NCBI GenBank assembly: GCA_945889365.1
Contig: CAMDBQ010000005.1
Location: forward strand, 1-20,099
Source of the DNA: Legionella genomosp. 1
GTDB taxonomy: Bacteria; Pseudomonadota; Gammaproteobacteria; Legionellales; Legionellaceae
Direction of reading: 5' to 3'
Length of the DNA: 20,099 nucleotides
The stretch's first letter is position 1; the number at the start of each line of letters is the position of its first letter. The notes beneath the pieces are model-generated. The model saw only the letters and a list, made by a program, of their open reading frames with translations, was not told the origin of the DNA and searched no databases. Both the position numbers and the translations under genes were made by a program. Shown here piece after piece: positions 15,212-20,099 of the stretch.

Positions 15212-15240
15212 GAGATTCCTTCGCACGCTCGGAACTCCTC
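15212..15240. repeat. Degenerate palindromic repeat upstream of ruvB
   Basis: On plus, GAGATTCC (15212-15219) and GGAACTC (15231-15237) can pair with one bulge around TTCGCACGCTC. The wording GAGATTCCTTCGCACGCTC resembles the widely scattered intergenic palindromes of the form ATTCCGAGCG...GGAATCTC seen in many bacterial genomes. Only one copy is present here, so its repeat status cannot be tested within the window. Confidence 0.3.
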
Positions 15241-15246
15241 ATTCAT

Positions 15247-15276
15247 AGTATAATGCAAGCACATCAAATTTTGTAA
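15247..15276 (-). promoter_or_regulatory. Possible promoter for the ruvB-tol-rpoS unit
   Basis: On minus, TTACAA (15271-15276), an 18-base spacer and TATACT (15247-15252) lie 156 bases before the ruvB ATG, in the only sizeable gap (220 bases) upstream of the ten-gene run. The transcript would carry a long leader including the palindrome at 15212-15240. The match is moderate and no second site is better. Confidence 0.35.
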
Positions 15277-15311
15277 CCCAATTTTCCACAGCTCACTGCA
15301 TTCGAAATACG

Positions 15312-15734
15312 CTATTTTTTCTTCGGCGCAATTTTTCCGATAATATTTAATGTTCGATATTGAGCGGGTGTTAACTGATCATTAAACACAACCAATTTTT
15401 TCTCCACACCATCATTTGTAAACGTAAGCAAAAAAAACAGCCCCGCATCGAAACTGATATGAGCCTGTTCATACCTGGTTTCTTGGCTATCAATACCATG
15501 CAACAACCAATAATTAGTATGGTAACTTAGCCTGGAAAATGCCGGTACGGGAATTCTGCTGCGTGCGATGTAAAAAACAGATGCAATCAATACAAACAAC
15601 ATACTAATCTTGACGAGCAGAAGTAACGAAGAGTTCAATAAAACAACGACGCCAAATACATGCAACAACGCTGCTACACGCAGGTAATCATTTGATTTGC
15701 CGAGCGTTATCGTGAAGCTGGATAAATGCAACAA
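15312..15734 (-). CDS. YgfX/CptA-like inner-membrane protein, TTG start
   Basis: A 140-residue small membrane protein with two hydrophobic helices (about 18-36 and 39-57) and a soluble C-terminal part ending in a basic tail, PKKK. The design matches YgfX (CptA), the gene that follows sdhE in enterobacteria, where it is reported to affect cell-shape proteins and SdhE-dependent traits; sequence identity is too low to be certain. The start is a TTG (15734, or the next TTG at 15731) because the frame has no ATG near the N terminus; AAGGAG ten bases upstream supports it. The first 47 bases overlap the end of sdhE, so translation of the two is probably coupled. A gap of 220 bases separates it from ruvB. 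Confidence 0.65.
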   Translation of the reverse strand: MLHLSSFTITLGKSNDYLRVAALLHVFGVVVLLNSSLLLLVKISMLFVLIASVFYIARSRIPVPAFSRLSYHTNYWLLHGIDSQETRYEQAHISFDAGLFFLLTFTNDGVEKKLVVFNDQLTPAQYRTLNIIGKIAPKKK

Positions 15735-15951
15735 TCTCTCTTAACTCCTTGTCTACAGGTGTTTCATACCCCATGAGCCATGCATACAGATCCGGATCCT
15801 GAGCTGTTAAGAGACGCTCAAAGGAATCAATTTGTGCGTCATCGAGCAGATCAACATGGTCTGCGAGAAATCGCTGAAAGATTAGATCCAGCTCCAGCAT
15901 TCCGCGTCGACAATGCCAGGTTAGTTTAGCTTTTTTTTGTGGCGTAAGCAT
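15688..15951 (-). CDS. sdhE: Succinate dehydrogenase assembly factor SdhE
   Basis: An 87-residue soluble protein of the SdhE/SDHAF2 (YgfY, DUF339) family, which promotes covalent attachment of FAD to the SdhA flavoprotein subunit. The conserved RGMLELD motif (residues 16-22) contains the Arg-Gly of the functional RGxxE signature. The helical bundle continues through FERLLTAQDPDLYAWLMGYE (44-63), the typical LL-D-LY-WL-G pattern. The length is normal (about 88 residues in E. coli). The ATG at 15951 has only a distant AGAAGG upstream. It diverges from ygfZ, as in E. coli, where sdhE-ygfX and ygfZ are divergent neighbours, which strengthens both assignments. Confidence 0.93.
   Translation of the reverse strand: MLTPQKKAKLTWHCRRGMLELDLIFQRFLADHVDLLDDAQIDSFERLLTAQDPDLYAWLMGYETPVDKELREIVAFIQLHDNARQIK
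15745..15750 (-). promoter_or_regulatory. Ribosome binding site for the ygfX-like gene, inside sdhE
   Basis: On minus this reads AAGGAG, ten bases before the TTG at 15734. It lies within the sdhE coding sequence (Lys-Glu codons) and is the reason for choosing the TTG start of the overlapping gene; no other start with a ribosome site is present. Confidence 0.5.
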
Positions 15952-16025
15952 ATTATGTTGTATACCTTCTGCGTAAAAATGAATGTTACACTACTCTCTA
16001 AATCAACAACAAGTAGCAAATAATA

Positions 16026-16934
16026 ATGACCGTTAACGACAGAGCGTATTCAAGCTTCTCATCCATACAAGACGAACTTACCCTCGATCCACAAAAAAAT
16101 TATGTATTTGATTTATCCTATCTAGGTTGCTTAGATGTAATCGGCGAACGGAGTAGTGAATTTTTACAGGGGCAATTAAGTTGTGATCTGCGCGACGTGA
16201 CACCTGATAAAATGCGACAAGGAGCCATGTGCAACGTGAAAGGCCGTGTTCTTGCTCTGCTGGATGTCATTGACTGGCAAGGATTGCATCTTATTGTTCC
16301 TAATGATTTACTTGTGGAGACACAAACTTCGCTATCCAAGACAGCCGCCCTTTCCAAAGTAAAACTTAGTCTATCTTCAGATCAATTATTTGGTTTTTAT
16401 CTGCAGAACAGAGATGACACCATCCCATTTAACGTAAAATTGCCTAAAGAACGACTTGGTGTTTTACAAGAAGAAAGGTTCTGTGCCTACCATTTGGGGG
16501 AAGGCTTTTACATTTTTCTGGTTAAGAGCGCTGAATTGTGTGCGCCGTTTATACAAGCAAAACAATGGTGTGGATCTCTTGCATGGCACGCGCTTCGCCT
16601 GCGTCACAATCAACTTGAAATTTATCCCCTATCGCGCGGTCTATTTTTGCCTCACCGCATGGGATTGCAATTATCAGGCTATTTGAGTTTCAACAAAGGG
16701 TGTTACAAAGGGCAGGAGATTGTGGCTAGAACACACTATCGCGCCAAACTTAAACATGAAATGAAGCTGTTTACTATCCAATCTGACAAACCATTGCGAT
16801 CAGGACATACCTTATTGTCCAATGATGGCTCTCAGCAGCTGGGTGAATTAATTGATTATTGCCCTATCGGTGAGAACACCTTCCTGATTGCTGCGAGTGT
16901 AATTTTCGATTGTCCTTCAAACGTTCATGTATAA
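16026..16934 (+). CDS. ygfZ: Folate-binding Fe/S-cluster repair protein YgfZ
   Basis: A 302-residue tetrahydrofolate-binding protein of the YgfZ/GcvT-like family (Iba57 relatives), which helps maintain certain iron-sulfur enzymes and tRNA modification. The signature KGCYKGQE (224-231) with Cys226 is complete and followed by IVARTHYRAKLKH. The N-terminal half has the GcvT-fold elements FLQGQLSCDLRDVTP (46-60) and KGRVLALLDVID (72-83). The length is somewhat shorter than the 326 residues of E. coli YgfZ, mostly in the C-terminal barrel. No strong ribosome site precedes the ATG. It diverges from sdhE across 74 bases, the conserved enterobacterial arrangement. The next 235 bases hold no clear gene. 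Confidence 0.9.
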   Translation: MTVNDRAYSSFSSIQDELTLDPQKNYVFDLSYLGCLDVIGERSSEFLQGQLSCDLRDVTPDKMRQGAMCNVKGRVLALLDVIDWQGLHLIVPNDLLVETQTSLSKTAALSKVKLSLSSDQLFGFYLQNRDDTIPFNVKLPKERLGVLQEERFCAYHLGEGFYIFLVKSAELCAPFIQAKQWCGSLAWHALRLRHNQLEIYPLSRGLFLPHRMGLQLSGYLSFNKGCYKGQEIVARTHYRAKLKHEMKLFTIQSDKPLRSGHTLLSNDGSQQLGELIDYCPIGENTFLIAASVIFDCPSNVHV

Positions 16935-16950
16935 TCAAGCAGGTTAAATA

Positions 16951-17193
16951 GGTATTGAGGCTTCCTGTGAAAAAACGTTCATTCTTGATCCGGCTCTTGG
17001 TTCTTCTTCGGAAACAATCAAGAGAATCTTACGCGCATTGTAAGTAAATGATACGGAAGAACCTTCTCATCAAACATTACTCGAAATTGAGTTTCTATCC
17101 GAAGAAGAGTTACCGGTGTATTCCGATATCCGAGTAGAAACATGCTTGTCTCGGAGAAAAATTACAAGGTCAGACCAAAATAAACACGACTAA
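16951..17193 (+). pseudogene. Possible gene remnant downstream of ygfZ
   Basis: One plus-strand frame runs for 80 codons with a single interruption, a TAA at 17041-17043, and ends at a TAA at 17191-17193. The conceptual product has protein-like composition on both sides of the stop (for example TFILDPALGSSSETIKRIL before and LLEIEFLSEEELPVYSDI after). There is no ATG or ribosome site at the front, and an in-frame TAA lies immediately upstream. The end overlaps the stop region of the convergent membrane-protein gene. I do not recognise a family. It could be chance; the region also has inverted repeats GGTTCTTC/GAAGAACC (16999-17006, 17056-17063). Confidence 0.2.
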
Positions 17194-17505
17194 TGTAGCC
17201 AATCCAATAATAGCAACCGTTCCATGCCCCATTGCCATCCATGCAGGAACTGGTTTGCCTGTTATGCCTTTATAAGCCATGGTGGACCCACCGAGTGCTG
17301 CAATAAAAAACAATATTATGCTCAGAATTGGCGAGGGCTGGTAATAAAAAGGATATACCACCAGCAAAATTAAACCCGTTGCTGCAATAATGCCGTGTAT
17401 AGTCGCTACAACTGTAGGGATTTTTTTGCTACTTAGTATGAGCGACAGTAAATGCATGCCTAATACGGCAGCTAACAGAACAAAACCGAGTGCGCTGATT
17501 AACAT
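17170..17505 (-). CDS. Small four-helix membrane protein with internal duplication, unknown function
   Basis: A 111-residue, very hydrophobic protein with four predicted membrane helices (about 3-24, 34-54, 60-76 and 92-110). Helices 2 and 4 are similar: HGIIAATGLILLVV (37-50) and HGTVAIIGLATLVV (94-107), each beginning with His-Gly, which suggests a tandem duplication of a two-helix hairpin. His18, His37 and His94 lie in or at the edges of the bilayer and could bind a metal or haem, but this is speculation. I do not recognise a named family. AGGA lies nine bases before the ATG. It follows the QEGLA-protein gene on the same strand, separated by a 12-bp-stem hairpin, so it may have only read-through expression or its own promoter. 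Confidence 0.75.
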   Translation of the reverse strand: MLISALGFVLLAAVLGMHLLSLILSSKKIPTVVATIHGIIAATGLILLVVYPFYYQPSPILSIILFFIAALGGSTMAYKGITGKPVPAWMAMGHGTVAIIGLATLVVFILV

Positions 17506-17522
17506 AATATTTGTCCTATATT

Positions 17523-17550
17523 GTAGGTTGTGGCCAATGCCACAACCTAC
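17523..17550. terminator. Hairpin after the QEGLA-protein gene; second GTAGGTTG-type palindrome
   Basis: A perfect 12-bp stem, GTAGGTTGTGGC at 17523-17534 and its complement at 17539-17550, has a CAAT loop. It lies six bases beyond the stop codon at 17557, on the minus strand. The stem shares the GTAGGTTG...CAACCTAC arms with the palindrome at 1413-1440, while the inner bases and the loop differ but keep complementarity. No U-run follows. Confidence 0.6.
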
Positions 17551-17556
17551 TGCTAT

Positions 17557-18846
17557 TCACAATAATAAAAACCTGAAATTCTTTTGGATTTCATTTAAAT
17601 CAAATTTGTTCAAAAACAGCGAAAAACTCATCCAGGCACTTAGCGCTGCAAGATCACGGAATTGCGGAGGTAAATAGACCGGAGCGGTGACTAAGCCCTG
17701 TTCTTTTAATTCGATTAATAACGGCAAATCATCCAGAGCGAGTTTACCCGTGAATAATAATGGAATGGTATCCACCCTGTGTTGGCTAATTGCAAAGCAA
17801 ATAAAATTGTAAATCAACACAAATCCCTTGGCGTAAGATAAATCTTTAGTAAATGGCCCACCTGTAGGTGTGCTGCCACGAAATACGCGTACCGTTTGAT
17901 TATAGCTGTCATCTTCACGCAAGCCACAATCTATAAAATAACGGTATATATCCAGAAAATTAGCGCCCTGCTTTACCTTGTCAATGGCAATTACTCGATT
18001 GGTGATTTTACGCATGCGGCCAGGGTATGAAGAAAAACTAACAACCTCAGTGATCACGGCCAGCCCTTCCTGAATAACACTACAGGAGGGTGAACCTTTG
18101 GAAAGGAATGAACAATAGGGCTGCATCGCGCCATTGAGCGTGGTTCCAACATGAACCCAGCCTTCATGTACTTCCAGATATTTCAGCTCACGATCACTGA
18201 ACATGGCTTGTTTGCTCAGCTTGATGCTATCCGCACCTGCGGCGGCATCGGCAATCATGCCATCACTCACCATCACATTAACTTTGCCCTGGTGTTGATC
18301 AAAAAATACATTTAAACGTTCTTGTAATATTTTTTGTGCCTGCTCCGGCGTATATCTTTCCACATCAGACGCTGATTGTAATTTCACATCTAACGAAGTT
18401 AATACATCAAACAACAAGAAGCCTAATTGTGAAAGCCGAGGCCCACCGGCATAAAATACGTCGTCAGGACTACCGTACAATTCCATGGACAATTCACTAA
18501 ACCCGGGCGTACCTCGGGCAGATAACATCTGTACCGCGCGAATGTATTCATCACATTGACGTTTAATCAACCGGGTAACAGATGAGTATTGGCCAAGCTG
18601 ATTTTGAGTATCGCGTAAAATCAATCGAAACTCTTCCATTTTGTCATGGGCATCAAATGGCAGCGGTTTATTTTGATAGTAGAGCGTGTCCACTGAAGGT
18701 AGCTGCTGACCTTTATTCTGAAAAAAATCTTGCTTGACCGAATCATCCCATTTAATCTGATCAAGAATGCGAATATTCCGTTGCGCGTCCACAATGCGCT
18801 TTGATAACCCCTGAATAACTGTTAATTCGTCCGTTCTGACTGACAT
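17557..18846 (-). CDS. QEGLA-motif (DUF1704/TIGR02421) metallopeptidase-like protein
   Basis: A 429-residue protein of the family annotated as flavohemoglobin expression-modulating QEGLA motif protein (DUF1704). Evidence is the HEGWVH zinc-type HExxxH motif (227-232), followed by IQEGLAVITEVVSF (258-271), whose Glu is the expected third zinc ligand, and the downstream block RVFRGSTPTGGPFTKDLSYAKGF (320-342). The eukaryotic branch contains the MATCAP tubulin-tyrosine carboxypeptidases, so a carboxypeptidase-like activity is plausible, but the bacterial substrate is unknown. No signal peptide or membrane helix is visible, so it is likely cytoplasmic. AAGGA lies eight bases before the ATG, right after the bamC stop 12 bases upstream. 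It is probably co-transcribed with dapA and mini-bamC, and a hairpin follows it. Confidence 0.88.
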   Translation of the reverse strand: MSVRTDELTVIQGLSKRIVDAQRNIRILDQIKWDDSVKQDFFQNKGQQLPSVDTLYYQNKPLPFDAHDKMEEFRLILRDTQNQLGQYSSVTRLIKRQCDEYIRAVQMLSARGTPGFSELSMELYGSPDDVFYAGGPRLSQLGFLLFDVLTSLDVKLQSASDVERYTPEQAQKILQERLNVFFDQHQGKVNVMVSDGMIADAAAGADSIKLSKQAMFSDRELKYLEVHEGWVHVGTTLNGAMQPYCSFLSKGSPSCSVIQEGLAVITEVVSFSSYPGRMRKITNRVIAIDKVKQGANFLDIYRYFIDCGLREDDSYNQTVRVFRGSTPTGGPFTKDLSYAKGFVLIYNFICFAISQHRVDTIPLLFTGKLALDDLPLLIELKEQGLVTAPVYLPPQFRDLAALSAWMSFSLFLNKFDLNEIQKNFRFLLL

Positions 18847-18858
18847 TCCAACATCCTT

Positions 18859-19083
18859 TTACACCGTAGGTGGTTCGATGCTAACCCTTGCATCTTGATT
18901 TTGTGGCGGCAAGTTATAAAAATAACCCATATTCGCTTTCGTCATTGGTGGTGGAACGACCAAATCGGGACCATTGCGACTTTTTAAATAATTGGTTTCG
19001 GCATTACTTGAATAATATGACGAACAAGCAGTCAGCCACAATGAAGAGATAACTATAATTCCTGTTTTTTTTACAACACTCAC
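18859..19083 (-). CDS. bamC: Minimal BamC-like (NlpB) lipoprotein, N-terminal tail only
   Basis: A 74-residue lipoprotein with signal VVKKTGIIVISSLWLTAC and lipidated Cys20. The mature part is a Pro/Asn-rich extended segment (NYLKSRNGPDLVVPPPMT, 31-48, then YNLPP, 56-60). It resembles the unstructured N-terminal segment of BamC, the part that in E. coli lies along BamD. The two helix-grip domains that make up the rest of a full BamC (about 340 residues) are missing; the stop codon is followed within 12 bases by the next gene. The start is GTG with AAGGTG overlapping the dapA stop. Position directly after dapA is the classical bamC location, supporting the name. Co-transcription with dapA and the DUF1704 gene is likely. 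Confidence 0.75.
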   Translation of the reverse strand: MSVVKKTGIIVISSLWLTACSSYYSSNAETNYLKSRNGPDLVVPPPMTKANMGYFYNLPPQNQDARVSIEPPTV

Positions 19084-19092
19084 AACGACACC

Positions 19093-19965
19093 TTAAATTA
19101 AATGTAATGTACGTAACGCTTGCTCTAGCGCTGGGCGATGCTCAGGCGACAAACGCGTCAATGGTAAACGAATTTCATCATTCATTAACCCCATTCTATG
19201 TGCGGCCCATTTAACGGGAATGGGATTCGACTCAACAAACATCAACTGATGAAGTGGAATTAATTGCTCATGCATATGTAAACAATCAGCGTGTTCGCCA
19301 TCAAACGCTGAATCACACATTTTAGCCATATGCGCCGCAGCGACATTGGCGGTGACAGAAATAACCCCTTTTGCACCGGCCAACATCCATGATGCGGCAG
19401 TCAGATCATCGCCACTATAAACATCCATGCTGCCCTCGCATTCACGTAAAATTTGCTGCAAACGCGTCATTTGTCCGGTCGCTTCTTTAATTCCAATAAT
19501 ATTTGAAATGCTGGACAACCTGGCCACCGTTTCTGGCAGCAAATCACAAGCTGTACGGCTTGGAACATTGTATAGAATAAGCGGAATAGCCACTGCATGA
19601 GCAATTTGACTGTAATGTTGATAAAGCCCTTCTTGCGTTGGCTTTACATAGGCCGGAGTTGAAATAAGAACTGCATGTACACCACAAGCCATGGCTTCCT
19701 GGGTTAGTTGAATACAGGCTTTAGTCGCATTTTCTGCCGTTCCCGCAATAACTGGAATACGCTCACGGGCTTGTTCAACAACGGTCTTAATCACAAGCAA
19801 TTTTTCTTCATGCGTTAACGTACCGGCTTCACCCGTTGTTCCAGCAGCAACAATGGCATGAGTGCCCGATTCAATATGATATTCAACCAACTCTCGCAAG
19901 CGCCCCACGTCGACTTGGTCATCAAGCATGGGTGTAACCAGCGCAACGATACTCCCTCGAAACAT
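19093..19965 (-). CDS. dapA: 4-hydroxy-tetrahydrodipicolinate synthase DapA
   Basis: DapA condenses pyruvate with aspartate semialdehyde, the first dedicated step towards diaminopimelate and lysine, and so feeds peptidoglycan synthesis. The 290-residue TIM barrel shows AGTTGE (41-46) with Thr44 and Thr45, ILYNVPSRT (130-138) with Tyr132 and Arg137, the Schiff-base Lys160 in IGIKEATG, and SGDDLTAASWMLAGAKGVISV further on. The length matches E. coli (292). GAGGA lies six bases before the ATG. A promoter with an overlapping dyad is visible upstream. The gene begins a minus-strand unit continuing into mini-bamC and the QEGLA-protein gene. Confidence 0.97.
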   Translation of the reverse strand: MFRGSIVALVTPMLDDQVDVGRLRELVEYHIESGTHAIVAAGTTGEAGTLTHEEKLLVIKTVVEQARERIPVIAGTAENATKACIQLTQEAMACGVHAVLISTPAYVKPTQEGLYQHYSQIAHAVAIPLILYNVPSRTACDLLPETVARLSSISNIIGIKEATGQMTRLQQILRECEGSMDVYSGDDLTAASWMLAGAKGVISVTANVAAAHMAKMCDSAFDGEHADCLHMHEQLIPLHQLMFVESNPIPVKWAAHRMGLMNDEIRLPLTRLSPEHRPALEQALRTLHLI

Positions 19966-20003
19966 AGTGTCCTCTGTATTTAAACCGCAAAATATATTTA
20001 TCT

Positions 20004-20032
20004 ATACTACTGTGAGATGTTTCATTTCACAA
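20004..20032 (-). promoter_or_regulatory. dapA promoter with overlapping operator-like dyad
   Basis: On minus TTGTGA (20027-20032), a 17-base spacer and TAGTAT (20004-20009) form a plausible sigma-70 promoter about 40 bases before the dapA ATG. A 19-base near-palindrome, GTGAGATGTTTCATTTCAC on plus (20012-20030), has eight-base arms with one mismatch around TTT and covers most of the spacer and part of the -35. A bound repressor there would block polymerase. Confidence 0.4.
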
Positions 20033-20055
20033 GAGCTATGAGGGCAACCGCCCAG

Positions 20056-20099
20056 GGCGCTGTTGCATAAATAGGATAATTTTGAATAACCCGTAATTA
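20056..20099 (+). mobile_element. Possible terminal inverted repeat of an IS5/IS903-group insertion sequence, cut by window edge
   Basis: The sequence GGCGCTGTTGCATAAAT (20056-20072) matches 14 of 17 positions of the IS903 end as I remember it (GGCTTTGTTGAATAAAT). If real, the element continues beyond base 20099 and its insertion point is about 90 bases upstream of dapA. No transposase reading frame or target duplication can be seen within the window. The same bases also form part of a hairpin (GCAACCGCCC/GGGCG..GTTGC, 20044-20066), so it could instead be a repeat or terminator of an unseen gene. Confidence 0.35.

Noticed and set aside
1..20099. CRISPR arrays, tRNA genes, rRNA, integrase or secretion-system genes
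   Set aside because: No regularly spaced repeats, cloverleaf with a T-loop, or relevant protein motifs were found on either strand.

Overview
The window reads as a chromosomal segment of an AT-rich gammaproteobacterium. Gene content and protein style (RdgC, SdhE/YgfX, YgfZ, RpoS behind NlpD, a short BamC behind DapA, BamD, TolQRAB, many short lipoproteins) point to the Legionellales (Legionella/Coxiella side). This placement is inferred from protein resemblance, not from a marker gene. I see no tRNA, rRNA, CRISPR array or complete mobile element, and no gap longer than about 240 bases.

Left part (1-7048): a truncated short-chain dehydrogenase (-) diverges from rdgC (+). rdgC converges on bamD (-) across a shared hairpin. 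Upstream of bamD lies a two-gene (-) unit: a WbpM/CapD-type membrane nucleotide-sugar dehydratase followed by a fused DHQ dehydratase-shikimate dehydrogenase (AroDE), an architecture best known from chlamydiae and plants. A secreted YkuD_2-type L,D-transpeptidase-like protein (+) diverges from this pair.

Central part (7051-15091): one tight run on the minus strand, ruvB-tolQ-tolR-tolA-tolB-small lipoprotein-surE-yqaA-nlpD-rpoS. Neighbouring genes overlap or lie 3-25 bases apart, except for 79 bases before rpoS. It joins Holliday-junction branch migration, the Tol envelope-constriction machine, a LytM amidase activator and the stationary-phase sigma factor. Pal does not follow tolB here; a cysteine-containing coiled-coil lipoprotein sits in its place. 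ybgC is missing between ruvB and tolQ, ruvA/ruvC are not next to ruvB, and pcm is missing after surE.

Right part (15212-20099): sdhE and a ygfX-like gene overlap by 47 bases and diverge from ygfZ, a flavinylation / iron-sulfur maintenance neighbourhood. A possible gene remnant and a four-helix membrane protein follow. The minus-strand unit dapA, mini-bamC and a QEGLA/DUF1704 metallopeptidase-like gene comes next. The dapA promoter carries a clear dyad. The last 44 bases resemble the end of an IS5/IS903-group insertion sequence.

Most of the window is ordinary housekeeping DNA. The items most worth a second look are the BamC reduced to its N-terminal tail, the lipoprotein in the Pal position, the chlamydial-type AroDE fusion beside a polysaccharide gene, and the small repeats and dyads.
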